In this document: piece after piece, positions 1 through 8,719 of the stretch
How the letters are laid out: every line of letters begins with the position of its first letter
Position numbering within the stretch: the stretch's first letter is position 1
Notes under the pieces: model-generated
Databases searched by the model: none
What the model saw: only the letters and a program-made list of their open reading frames with translations
Told to the model about the DNA's origin: nothing
Translations under genes and position numbers: made by a program
Assembly (NCBI RefSeq): GCF_003150675.1
Contig: NZ_QGGB01000002.1
Location: 248,001 to 312,000 of the forward strand
Source: Rhodohalobacter mucosus
Lineage (GTDB): Bacteria; Bacteroidota; Rhodothermia; Balneolales; Balneolaceae
Length of the DNA: 64,000 bases
Reading direction: 5' to 3'

Positions 1-821
1 TTATGAAAAATGATCCTGAACTGACATGGCGTGAAATTCAGGTTGCAGTCTGGATTCTCGTACCATTTCAGGATTTCGACATGAATATGCCTGCAAGTGA
101 ACTGCCCGAGGAAGTGAGAAGCAACGGTCAGCCCAATTTCAACAAAGAAAAGGTACAGGATATCGTTGATGCGGTTCTAAGCAGGAGTGCTGCCAAAACA
201 ACTTCCTTTAGCGGCATGGCCAGCAGCACAACTGATGATGATTACGAAAAAACCATGTGTGTAATCGGCACCAATGAAGATACTCAAACTCTGATTGTAC
301 CCTGTGATGAAACTGCATTCGCTTACGGTGGCACCAAAGAGGCTGACTTTAACGGTCTTGCAGGTGATACAGAGGATGGCGTATCCCTGGATCCCTATGC
401 CCACTGCTTCCCTGATGACGAAGAAATCGAAGATACACGCTGGGGCTGGACAAACGGTGCACTTGGCGAAGGCACCTATACATTCCCACTCTATGCAGGA
501 GCTGGTAAATGCAATCTTTCTAAAGGACAGTATTCAGGTGACGTCGAAATTGTATATGAGGGCTCAACAGTTAAAGTCACTTTTACTGCAGCTCCTGGAG
601 TCACCTTCTACCAGGAAGATGGGGAGTCTGAAACACATCTATATGTGGGTAATGTGAAAATGCCCGCTTCCGGAGCCGCTCCCGGTAAATATCCGAATAA
701 TGACGATGTTGTTTCATCTTCTGATACCGAGGTAGTTTATGAAGTGACCGGCGTATCCGGTGACATATATGTCGTTGCTCATGCTGTGATGGCTGGTTAT
801 GAAGTACCTGAAGTAGAGTAA
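1..821 (+). CDS. Thioester-domain-like lipoprotein paralogue, 5' end outside window
   Basis: The reading frame is open from the left edge. It aligns along its whole length with the C-terminal two thirds of the lipoprotein at 1440-2606, so the start codon, signal peptide and first half of the N-terminal domain lie outside the window; the ATG at position 3 is an internal methionine. Visible parts are the Gln-containing motif IQVAVW (Gln codon 39-41), a middle region with four cysteines in the same order as in the paralogue, and a C-terminal beta-rich domain ending in an AHAV motif. Role is inferred from the paralogue: a surface lipoprotein, possibly an adhesin. A strong terminator follows, so this is the last gene of its transcript. 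Confidence 0.8.
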   Translation, partial: MKNDPELTWREIQVAVWILVPFQDFDMNMPASELPEEVRSNGQPNFNKEKVQDIVDAVLSRSAAKTTSFSGMASSTTDDDYEKTMCVIGTNEDTQTLIVPCDETAFAYGGTKEADFNGLAGDTEDGVSLDPYAHCFPDDEEIEDTRWGWTNGALGEGTYTFPLYAGAGKCNLSKGQYSGDVEIVYEGSTVKVTFTAAPGVTFYQEDGESETHLYVGNVKMPASGAAPGKYPNNDDVVSSSDTEVVYEVTGVSGDIYVVAHAVMAGYEVPEVE

Positions 822-846
822 GTACTTCATTCATTTATCTGCGTAA

Positions 847-877
847 GGCGTTGATTGTATAGATCAACGCCTTTTTT
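847..877 (+). terminator. Rho-independent terminator
   Basis: A perfect 9-bp stem (GGCGTTGAT / ATCAACGCC) with a 7-nt loop is followed by six T residues. It lies 25 bp after the stop codon of the first lipoprotein gene. Confidence 0.9.
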
Positions 878-1439
878 ATTTATTCGAAATAAACACGTCT
901 GAAATGCTGTCTCAAGTTTGCATCGAACTGTATTTTTTTCCACCACCAGATTTTCTCTGATCTTTGTGCCAGTCAAAATTGTTTTCACACAATTCAAATG
1001 TAGATCAAGATTAAGCTTCGTGCTTTGAATGGGTAATGCATTACGTAATCAACGAAGAGTTTCATCCTTTTTTGATCGGTAAGATTTTTTCCTTTTTTAT
1101 CACTTCTTCCAAATAATTAAGCCCAACCCGGAAAGCTGTTTTGATGGTAGTCTCTGTCTGATTTCATCGAAAGCCACTGACCATGTACAATTGACAATTA
1201 CTTTTTTAAGGTTTGCTTCTTATAAACGCCCGGAAAAATTCAGCCATTCTTCAGATTTCAAATCCTTTTTTTCGTAAATGAATCCAATACCTGTAAAATA
1301 TTTATTAGAGACTATTAATTTAGCGCATTCAAAAATTTTTTAATATTTGATATTACTGCTTTTCCGCAAAAGTCACAGATGTATAATGAGAAAAGAGTTT
1401 GATCGAACCAATAACAAAAACTATTAATGGGATACTATA
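878..1439. other. Intergenic spacer, AT-rich
   Basis: No credible ORF or RNA gene is seen between the terminator and the next lipoprotein gene. The stretch is AT-rich towards its 3' end and presumably holds the promoter for the gene at 1440. No convincing promoter boxes could be assigned, and no strong Shine-Dalgarno precedes that ATG. Confidence 0.6.
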
Positions 1440-2606
1440 ATGCTTTACAGGGGTATACTTGCACTATTAGTTCTTGCTTTTACGATTATCACATTTGTAG
1501 CATGTGATGTGACATCAGAAAAAGCACTTGATGAATCACTTGAACCTGTTCCTAATGTTACCGCAATAGAAGGAGCAGAAAATGCATCCGTACGGGTAAA
1601 CAATGGCACTACCAGCAATTTCACTGTCGACATACAAAATGTTGAATGGAATACGCTGATTTCAAATGGTGAGCGTGAAGCTTACTGTATTGCGTGGAAA
1701 GACCCAATCAGCAGAAACGATGCTATTTATGAAGAGGTGGGTGTCTATTCAACAGAAGATGATGAAAAGTTTGCAGATATAAATCGCTTATTTTCAATAA
1801 AAAATGAACTCATGAACAATGATCCTGAGCTGACCTGGCGCGAAATCCAGGTGGCAATTTGGGTTCTTGCTCCATTCCAGGATTTTGACATGAATATGCC
1901 GGTTAGTGAACTGCCTGAAGAAGTCAGAAGCAATGGACAGGCTAATTTTGACAAAGAAAAGGTGCAGTTTATCGTGGATGCTGTTTTAAATAGAAGTTCA
2001 GCTAAAACTGTTGAGGGATTTGACGGATCCGCAGACTTTTGGTCATTCAAAAAGAAAAAAACCATGTGTGTAATAGGTACGGATAAAGACACACAATCAC
2101 TTATTACCCCATGTGATGAAACAGCATTCGCATACGGTGGTAATCATGATGCCGATTATGCCGGTATTGCGGGCATTCCGGGATTGGATGGTTATGCCAA
2201 CTGTTTCCCTGAAAGCCCGTTTCGCGCTCCGGCAAGATGGGGATGGACAAACGGTAAACTTGAGGAAGGCGAGTATGAATTTCCGCTGTATGCAGGTGCT
2301 GGATTGTGCAATCTTTCAAAAGGACAGTATTCGGGTGATGTTAAGATCGATTATAATGATGGAAAAGCGTCCGTAACATTCACAGCTTCAGATGGCACAT
2401 CTTTTCTTGAAACTCATTTACATGTGAGCAATCACCCGCTACCAAGGTTAAGAAATGGCAGAATTACTCTCGCTCCGGGCCAATATGCAAGCAATGATGA
2501 TGTTGTTTCAATCACTGAAACAGAAGTTATTTATGAAGTGAACGGACTAGATGGTGATGTTTACGTTATTGCACATGCTGTTATGTCTGGTTATCTATCG
2601 GATTGA
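1440..2606 (+). CDS. Lipoprotein with thioester-domain-like N-terminus
   Basis: A 388-residue protein with a hydrophobic N-terminus and a lipobox ending at Cys22, followed by Asp23 and an acidic DESL stretch, as expected for a surface-exposed lipoprotein in Bacteroidota relatives. Residues about 60-185 contain Cys83 (YCIAW) and Gln137 (IQVAIW). The QxA[IV]W pattern with an upstream Cys is the hallmark of Gram-positive thioester (TED/TQXA) domains, in which Cys and Gln form an internal thioester that captures host amines. A middle region has Cys210, Cys225, Cys255 and Cys290, possibly disulfide-bonded. A C-terminal beta-rich domain ends in AHAV. It is the complete paralogue of the partial gene at 1-821 and the two lie in tandem. 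The domain call is an inference from motifs; the lipoprotein call is firm. Confidence 0.8.
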   Translation: MLYRGILALLVLAFTIITFVACDVTSEKALDESLEPVPNVTAIEGAENASVRVNNGTTSNFTVDIQNVEWNTLISNGEREAYCIAWKDPISRNDAIYEEVGVYSTEDDEKFADINRLFSIKNELMNNDPELTWREIQVAIWVLAPFQDFDMNMPVSELPEEVRSNGQANFDKEKVQFIVDAVLNRSSAKTVEGFDGSADFWSFKKKKTMCVIGTDKDTQSLITPCDETAFAYGGNHDADYAGIAGIPGLDGYANCFPESPFRAPARWGWTNGKLEEGEYEFPLYAGAGLCNLSKGQYSGDVKIDYNDGKASVTFTASDGTSFLETHLHVSNHPLPRLRNGRITLAPGQYASNDDVVSITETEVIYEVNGLDGDVYVIAHAVMSGYLSD

Positions 2607-2641
2607 TCGCTTAATCTCTCAACCAATTTCAAATTTTAACT

Positions 2642-2674
2642 GGGCGTTGATGAAATATTCAGCGCCCTTTTTTT
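2642..2674 (+). terminator. Rho-independent terminator
   Basis: A 9-bp stem with one G-T pair (GGGCGTTGA / TCAGCGCCC) and an 8-nt loop, followed by seven T residues. It ends the second lipoprotein transcript and closely resembles the terminator at 847-877. Confidence 0.88.
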
Positions 2675-2958
2675 GTTTCCGGTTCTCACAGTGCCAATAC
2701 TTTATACAACTATCTGGACAGGTTCTTTCCCATTGGAATCTAGTACTCAGAATGTCGACTTCTGTACCTGATTCGAGATTCATTTTTACATCACGACATT
2801 TTCGTTTGTAATGAAAACCTGACTTCTTTACCGAAGCGCTCGCCGCATATTTGCGGCGCCCTCTGCGTTTATACTAGCTCCAGCCCTTTACTCTGATCAT
2901 AATTACTGGCAAAACCCTCGAAAAGTATGAGGAAAAACCACTGCTAATTAAACCTGCA
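2675..2958. other. Intergenic spacer between convergent genes
   Basis: No supported gene. A small palindrome (CGCCGCATATTTGCGGCG, about 2846-2863) lies downstream of the minus-strand wecB but has no T tract on either strand. Confidence 0.5.
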
Positions 2959-4122
2959 TCACATCATCAGCTCTTCATCCACAAAGGGTTGGTGAGGCTT
3001 CAGGCTTCCGTTTTGCATAAGGGCCTGGATGTGTCCCACAATTCGTTCCGCGGCCTTGCCGTCCCATTTTTCGGGGATGGATCCTGATTTCCAGCTGCCC
3101 GACATCAGTTTTTGGAGAGCTGGTTTTACCGAGTCAGGGTTGGTACCGATCAGCTCATTGGTTCCCTGGGTAATGGTTTCGGGGCGCTCGGTATTGTCAC
3201 GAAGGGTCAGGCAGGGGATTCCCATTACCGTTGTCTCTTCCGTAATTCCTCCTGAATCGGTGATGACAGCGCGAGAATACTTCACCAGCCAGATAAACTG
3301 CAGATAGCCCAGAGGATCGGTATAAATCAGGTTCGGATGGGAAATGCCCAGGCCGTCCAGGATTTTCCGGGTTCGGGGATGTACCGGAAAGATAATCTTT
3401 TCATCCTCTGCACCCTCCACGATGTTTTCGACCAGATCTTTCAGCTTGCGCTCTTCATCCACATTGGCGGGACGGTGGAGGGTCATAACAAAGTAGCTGC
3501 CTTCTGAAAGATTCTGCTCATCCACAACGCCCGGCTTTTCCAGTCTTTCCAGGTTTCCTAGAAGCGTATCGATCATAGTATTTCCGACAAAGAAAATTTG
3601 TTCATCGCTTACTCCTTCATTCCTCAGGTTTTTATTGGCCACTTCGGATGTGGTAAAAAAGAAATCGGTAATGCTGTCCGTCGCCACACGGTTAATCTCC
3701 TCGGGCATGGTCCAGTCGCGCGAGCGGATACCGCCCTCTACATGGGCTATCTTCACTCCCATCTTCTTCGCGGTAATGGAGCATGCCATAGTGGAGGTTA
3801 CATCGCCCACAACCATGCAGAGATCGGATTTCCGGTCCATGAGTACCTCTTCGTAGCGGGTCATGATGCGGCCGGTCTGTTCGGCCTGGGTACCGGAGCC
3901 CGATTCCAGGTTCATATGCGGTTCGGGGATGCCGAGCTGTTCAAAGAACGCGCCGCTCATGTTTCGGTCGTAGTGCTGACCTGTATGTATGAGCCGGTAT
4001 TCAAGAAAGTGTTCAGATCCTTTCGCCTCTCCTGATTCTTTATTGGCTTTTTCGATAGCTTTAATGATCGGGGCTATTTTCATAAAGTTCGGCCTCGCCC
4101 CTGCGATGATATCTATCAGCAT
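2959..4122 (-). CDS. wecB: UDP-N-acetylglucosamine 2-epimerase (non-hydrolysing)
   Basis: A 387-residue cytoplasmic enzyme of the WecB/MnaA family, which interconverts UDP-GlcNAc and UDP-ManNAc to supply ManNAc-type sugars for surface polysaccharides. Family motifs are visible in order: an N-terminal Rossmann start with GARPNFMKIAP, HTGQHYD near residue 70, PEEINRVATD near residue 145, HPRTRK near residue 250, and TDSGGITEE near residue 290, which binds UDP. Length is typical. It stands alone on the minus strand, with repeat-rich DNA upstream and convergent lipoprotein genes downstream. The ATG is preceded by AT-rich sequence with no clear Shine-Dalgarno. Confidence 0.95.
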   Translation of the reverse strand: MLIDIIAGARPNFMKIAPIIKAIEKANKESGEAKGSEHFLEYRLIHTGQHYDRNMSGAFFEQLGIPEPHMNLESGSGTQAEQTGRIMTRYEEVLMDRKSDLCMVVGDVTSTMACSITAKKMGVKIAHVEGGIRSRDWTMPEEINRVATDSITDFFFTTSEVANKNLRNEGVSDEQIFFVGNTMIDTLLGNLERLEKPGVVDEQNLSEGSYFVMTLHRPANVDEERKLKDLVENIVEGAEDEKIIFPVHPRTRKILDGLGISHPNLIYTDPLGYLQFIWLVKYSRAVITDSGGITEETTVMGIPCLTLRDNTERPETITQGTNELIGTNPDSVKPALQKLMSGSWKSGSIPEKWDGKAAERIVGHIQALMQNGSLKPHQPFVDEELMM

Positions 4123-4983
4123 GTTATTCGTCAGTCAGTTTATATATTAGATTGACAACAAAATACCACATGATTCCGAGCGGTTAAAACGGATTTGTGT
4201 TAGAACTGATTAAGGTGTTGATCTAAGAGGTTTATTGTAATGAATATGTGTACGAATAATCAAATTGCATCATGCGTGCATTTGTATGTTGGGACAAGTA
4301 TCTATCCACTCGTTCTTCCATAAACCGTGAAACAACTAATAACGATGGGTGTTTTAGTTATAATCAATACTCGCAGGACACGATAAGGTTAATCACTTGC
4401 ATGCTTTTCCAATAATCCCCTCGAATTCATTACGGACGTTGTTCAAAATCGAGCCTCGGGGTTGAAAATATGATCCTCGCATAAACCGGCGCTTCGCACC
4501 GGGCTAATAAGATTCAACAATTCCGGTGTTACAACCAGGGCGCATGCACAAGGCTTCAAGCTAAGGAGTTGATAAAAGCGAAAACCTCCTTATTCCGAAA
4601 ACTTCTTACATCACTCATGGCTCATCGTCCATCACATATCTTTCTCTCCGCCTGCAGATCATCCGGTGATCATCAGATTCCGGAGTGAAGCTACCGGAGG
4701 ATCGGTTCGGGAACTCTATATAGTCTATAAATCAGGATCTATCCACTTGTAACGGCGGTGAACGCAGGGGTTTCGCAGAGGACGCGGTGAGTGGGTTACG
4801 GATTTATTTCACACAGCGAAAACAGCGCCTTCTCCGCGCTCCCGGCGGTTAACAAACCACTGAGTCCCATATATTGGCAATATCGGTTCTCAACCGAGAA
4901 TCTTTTCTCTAAATCTGTAAGGAACTCAAGATTCCCCGTTCATACTAATAGCATGTGTTTAATCATAAGGGAGAGAAACAGTG
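4123..4983. other. Repeat-rich intergenic region
   Basis: No gene is supported. About 4470-4545 resembles the inverted elements seen at 36.2-36.9 kb and at 59.95 kb (CTCGGGGTTGAAA, GCGCTTCGCACCGGGCTAAT). About 4750-4795 contains a CGCAG/GCAGAG purine-rich repeat that recurs at 5.4, 14.9, 15.0 and 58.9 kb. The wecB promoter should lie next to 4123, where the DNA is AT-rich. Confidence 0.5.
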
Positions 4984-5361
4984 ATGCATGAAAATCAAAT
5001 AGGGGATATTGTGATCCAATCCGCTTTATCCGTTCATAATCTGTTAGGCCCAGGGTTGCTTGAATCCACCTATCAGGCATGCCTGGATTACGAACTTAAA
5101 CAGGCCGGTCTTGATGTGATTCGCGAGGCATCCCTGCCGGTGGTTTATAAGGATGTACACCTGCCGTGCGGATACAGAATTGATTTGTGGGTGAACCGAA
5201 AAGTAATCATTGAGATAAAAGCGGTGGATGCACTGAATGATATTCACCTTGCGCAGGTGCTCACGTACCTGAAGCTGACAGAGAACAAACTGGGGTATCT
5301 GCTAAATTTTAATGTCAAACTTCTCAAGCAAGGTATCCGGAGGGTGGTGAATGGGTTATAG
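4984..5361 (+). CDS. GxxExxY family protein
   Basis: A 125-residue protein of the GxxExxY family. The name-giving motif is present as GPGLLESTY near residue 26, followed by the conserved core CGYRIDLWV and VIIEIKAVDAL. The D...ExK arrangement resembles a PD-(D/E)xK nuclease fold, but the family's function is not established. The ATG at 4984 is preferred over the GTG directly before it. It is flanked on both sides by repeat DNA and has no co-transcribed neighbour, which is usual for this family in environmental Bacteroidota. Confidence 0.9.
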   Translation: MHENQIGDIVIQSALSVHNLLGPGLLESTYQACLDYELKQAGLDVIREASLPVVYKDVHLPCGYRIDLWVNRKVIIEIKAVDALNDIHLAQVLTYLKLTENKLGYLLNFNVKLLKQGIRRVVNGL

Positions 5362-5779
5362 GTATTTGCCAATTGGCTAAAATGTTGGCAACAATCAAAG
5401 TCTACCCGGTTTTACCGCAGCGTACGCTGAGTTGGCGCAGAGAGCGCTGCGTTCACTGCGCATTCTCCGCTTACGCCGCGGTTTATCCGGCACAATTCAG
5501 GTTTTCCAGTTTAAATGTCGTCCTGGGTAAAAATTCACACATATAACTACCTCATCTACCAACAAGACCGATCACCATTGCATCGAAGGCACACTCTTCT
5601 AATTTCATGTAACACCTCCCCTCCCCGCCTCTCCTTACATCGATGCAGAATCAAAATAGCAGTTCTGCATGCATTTATGTGTGTGTTTTTATTTAGCAAT
5701 CAATCGAACGTGGGTAATTCGTTCTATTAAATTCAAATAACGGTTCGTCTAAGCGCGATCCGATACGGGAGGTCTCTCT
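5362..5779. other. Intergenic region with CGCAG-type repeat
   Basis: About 5412-5485 is a palindromic stretch built from CGCAG, GGCGCAGAG and GCTGCG words, part of a dispersed family (also about 4750, 14890, 14985 and 58890). The rest holds nothing recognisable except a good ribosome-binding site (GGGAGG, about 5767-5772) for the next gene. Confidence 0.5.
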
Positions 5780-7027
5780 ATGCTTACCAATGTGGATGGT
5801 ATTTCCAAAATTCTGATCTATATCCTATTGTTTCCCCTTTACTTTCAACAGGCGTTCCTGGAGTTTTCCTGGGCCGGTGGCGATACACTCGTTGTAATGA
5901 CCCTCAAGCGGCTCTTCCTTCTCCTGCCTGCCCTGGCTATTATCCTGGGATGCTGGGTGACCATTCCTGCTTTTTTATCCGTCATTTTCAGGCAGAACCG
6001 CAAGGAGTATGTCACCTCTATCTTTATCACCTGGTGGGATTTGGGTAAATCGATCTTCTCCTTCTGGGGAGGGATTCTGCAGTTCTTTTTCAACCTGGTG
6101 ATCGCGCTTCTTGAGCTGTTCAAGGTGTTGATCCTGAGTATCTGGTTTGTGATCCAGTCGATCCTGTTCATGCCTTTCAGGCTGTTTGGCGGAGCTTCAA
6201 AGAAGGTTGTGGAATCCAACATCCCGTGGATTGCGGTGGTTCTGACCCTCTTCTGGGTGCTGATCGAAGCCACCATCTTTACCTATGTAACCACACCGCT
6301 TGTGGTGGACACTCTATCCAACATCACCGGAGAGCAGCTCTCCATGGCGTTTGTGCGCATTCCGCTTTTTGCGTTTCTGTTTTTTATCGTATTGGGAAGC
6401 TACGCGGTGCTCTCCACGTTCGTGGACTCCTTCAAGGAGAAAAACATCTACCAGATTGCCGGGATTTTCGCCATTGAGGTGATCGTGCTTCTGGTTGAGG
6501 TGGTGTTCCTCTATCGCGAGTTCGTGGATGCACTGGTTCCGTGGTTTGCACTCTATGCGAACGATTTCAGCATTACGATGACCGGCATCCTGGCCGTCTC
6601 CGCATTCATGTGGTTCGGTATCCGGAGTCTGTCGTGGTTCCTCTTTGCCTCACACGGTACCCCGACCATCATGGCGGTGATTCAGGGCGAAGGCATTAAG
6701 CTGGCGGAAAAAGCCAAAACGCCCAAAAAAGGCAAAAAGACCGATGACGGCTTTGGTGCGGATCTCTCAAATGAGCTGATCGAATCGCTTAAAAAGGATG
6801 TGGACTGGGTGCAGGAGAAGGGCGATCTGCTTTTGTCATCGTTCATCCTGCCGCCGCTGCAGGTGATTGCAGCCGCCATCAATTTCTGCACGCTTCTTGT
6901 GACGGGCAGCCACCTGTTCAACACCCCGATCAAGAAACTGGACGACATCCGTGATTCGTCCGAAATGCTTAAGGCGGCAGCGGAAAAACGCGCAGATTTA
7001 AAGCCCGCGGCTCCTGCTGAGTCGTAG
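5780..7027 (+). CDS. Polytopic membrane protein of unknown function
   Basis: A 415-residue protein that I do not recognise. The N-terminal 300 residues contain about seven to eight hydrophobic segments, including residues about 7-30, 40-70, 100-140, 150-180, 195-220 and 225-300. A charged, lysine-rich cytoplasmic-looking linker (AEKAKTPKKGKKTDDGF) and a soluble C-terminal tail follow. The start is well supported by GGGAGG seven bases before the ATG. The next gene downstream, 350 bp away on the same strand, is a vWA lipoprotein; the two may act together at the envelope, but nothing in the sequence proves this. Confidence 0.75.
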   Translation: MLTNVDGISKILIYILLFPLYFQQAFLEFSWAGGDTLVVMTLKRLFLLLPALAIILGCWVTIPAFLSVIFRQNRKEYVTSIFITWWDLGKSIFSFWGGILQFFFNLVIALLELFKVLILSIWFVIQSILFMPFRLFGGASKKVVESNIPWIAVVLTLFWVLIEATIFTYVTTPLVVDTLSNITGEQLSMAFVRIPLFAFLFFIVLGSYAVLSTFVDSFKEKNIYQIAGIFAIEVIVLLVEVVFLYREFVDALVPWFALYANDFSITMTGILAVSAFMWFGIRSLSWFLFASHGTPTIMAVIQGEGIKLAEKAKTPKKGKKTDDGFGADLSNELIESLKKDVDWVQEKGDLLLSSFILPPLQVIAAAINFCTLLVTGSHLFNTPIKKLDDIRDSSEMLKAAAEKRADLKPAAPAES

Positions 7028-7039
7028 CGGATCACATCA

Positions 7040-7088
7040 AGACTGTCCGGGCGGGGATGCTTAATCATCCTGCCAGTCCGGACAGTCT
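7040..7088. terminator. Long stem-loop after membrane protein gene
   Basis: An 11-bp perfect outer stem (AGACTGTCCGG / CCGGACAGTCT) encloses a shorter inner stem. It lies 13 bp after the stop codon. The T tract that follows is poor, so it may act as a weak terminator or an mRNA-stabilising hairpin. Confidence 0.55.
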
Positions 7089-7186
7089 GTTGATTCTTAA
7101 ACGATGATACGATTTTGCCATTTTCCAGATTACGCAATCATGAATATGAAATTGATATCAAGTACTTGATTTAGGCAAGTCGATAG

Positions 7187-7307
7187 TCCCCTCCTTCGCA
7201 AGGAGGGGATTTAGGGGTGGTTGGGTTAGACTGAATAGCTTATTACAAAGCCCTTAGTATTTGCCAATCACGTTAACCACCCCCGGCCCCTCCTTGGAAA
7301 GGAGGGG
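7187..7307. repeat. Paired palindromes in inverted orientation (BIME-like)
   Basis: Two GC-rich palindromes, 7187-7209 and 7287-7307, share CCCCTCCTT/AAGGAGGGG arms. The sequences between them face each other as GGGGTGGTT and AACCACCCCC. The whole therefore forms a larger inverted repeat typical of REP/BIME intergenic elements. It lies between the membrane protein gene and the vWA lipoprotein gene. It is related in style to, but distinct from, the GAACACACCCC repeat family further right. Confidence 0.75.
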
Positions 7308-7373
7308 AGTATCTTTGTTCAAAACACCATTTTCGGACTTACATCAAAAACCCTCCACAAACCACTTTCTGTC

Positions 7374-8180
7374 ATGAATGTACATGTATCACGAACTTTC
7401 AAACCAGGACCGTCACTGCCGTCTATCTTTTTAGCCGGAGTGCTTTTCATTCTGTTTATGCCCGGATGCAGCACAAACAGTGAACCCAACCCGCGCATGT
7501 CCATGTTTGTGGGGATTGATATCAGCGGATCCTTCGTGAACAGCGACTATTTTGAGAACTCCATGTCATTCCTGGCCCACTACATCTACTCGCACCTGAA
7601 CGGAGTGGGCGGATTTGAAGAGCCGAATGTTCTCTTTGTGGCTCCCATCGGGGGCGCGGACGTTGATCAGCCCAAGACCTTCTACCCAATCCAGACGTTT
7701 CAGAATAAGTCGGTAGAGGAGATTGAAGAGCTGCTCTATGAGCTCTTCCCAACGGATCAGCTGGACCCGATCACCGATTTCAACGCCTTCTTTGAACATA
7801 TTGCCCGTACCGTGGAGAACCACAACCTGGTGCTTCGTCCAATTTCGGTGGTGATGCTGAGCGACGGGATTCCTGACTATCATGTAGAGGGAAACCGGCA
7901 GATGAGGGATTTCCGCGCGATTGACCTCAGTCCGCTTGAGCGGCTATCCCGTAATATTACCATACGGCTGCTCTACACCAATCCGGTGGACGGACGTTCG
8001 TGGCAGACCGAGGTGCCACGGCGGCGCGTCAAGATCTGGACGCAGGATTCCGACGTGATGGAAACCTGGAACGACCCTGATATCTACCTCGAGGATCGAC
8101 CCCTGCAGCAGCAGGAGCGCTGGATTGAGTGGACGGCAGAGAATGTGAATTACAATGTCCGAGCCCGGAGGGTAGACTGA
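7374..8180 (+). CDS. vWA-domain lipoprotein
   Basis: A 268-residue protein. A hydrophobic stretch (residues about 16-31) ends in a lipobox at Cys32. The mature part starts with FVGIDISGSF, a DxSxS metal-ion-dependent adhesion site (Asp49, Ser51, Ser53). VVMLSDGIPDYH further on is the SDG element of von Willebrand A domains. The protein is therefore probably an envelope-anchored vWA protein that binds a partner through a divalent ion; the partner is unknown. Its last 100 codons are repeated at 11636-11938 with about 91 percent identity and almost only synonymous changes, so this 3' end may have been replaced when the cassette at 8.7-11.5 kb arrived. Confidence 0.8.
   Translation: MNVHVSRTFKPGPSLPSIFLAGVLFILFMPGCSTNSEPNPRMSMFVGIDISGSFVNSDYFENSMSFLAHYIYSHLNGVGGFEEPNVLFVAPIGGADVDQPKTFYPIQTFQNKSVEEIEELLYELFPTDQLDPITDFNAFFEHIARTVENHNLVLRPISVVMLSDGIPDYHVEGNRQMRDFRAIDLSPLERLSRNITIRLLYTNPVDGRSWQTEVPRRRVKIWTQDSDVMETWNDPDIYLEDRPLQQQERWIEWTAENVNYNVRARRVD
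7878..8180 (+). repeat. Copy 1 of duplicated gene 3' end
   Basis: This 303-bp segment, the last 100 codons plus stop of the vWA lipoprotein gene, is repeated in direct orientation at 11636-11938. By eye the copies differ at about 26 positions, of which only about two change the protein. Homology stops at the stop codon. Confidence 0.9.
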
Positions 8181-8719
8181 GGGTTTTTTGATTGTTGAGG
8201 GGCGATTGTTGTTTAGTAATTAAAGGTTGGGTTCAATTAACGTGAATTCAGCAGCCAATTGGTAGTCTGTTTCTTATCTTTACAAAGGTCACTCGAAAAT
8301 CGAGGAATGTCCATTGGTCTCACCTGAATTCAAAAAATATCCCTTTTTGCAAGTACTAATTACGATTGCTTGGATTTAGCAAACGCCCTAGTCTTCTTCT
8401 AATTATTTAAATACCCCGCTTAAATCTCACCATTCATTCTGAGTCGCCAGCAGAGGATTTTCTAACCAAAAACTATGTTTAATTTTAGATTACCTTTCTC
8501 ATTTCTTTGCTCAAAGCAATGGAGCAAGATTTCTATCTAATTCGAAAAAATTTAACTAAATCTTGAACTCTAGCATCTTTTATAATTAGAAATGCCTCAG
8601 AAACATTGTACACATATAACTATCCGATATACTTTATAAAGTTTATAATAGATATCATTCAGATTTACTAACTAAGACTATTTAATTTGGGTATTTTAGA
8701 TTTTACATCGACTGAAATT
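8181..8719. other. AT-rich spacer at left edge of PLP cassette
   Basis: About 540 bp of AT-rich sequence, clearly different in composition from the lipoprotein gene before it. No ORF, integrase fragment or RNA gene is seen. Its composition matches the two genes that follow, so it is probably part of the same acquired segment. Confidence 0.5.
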
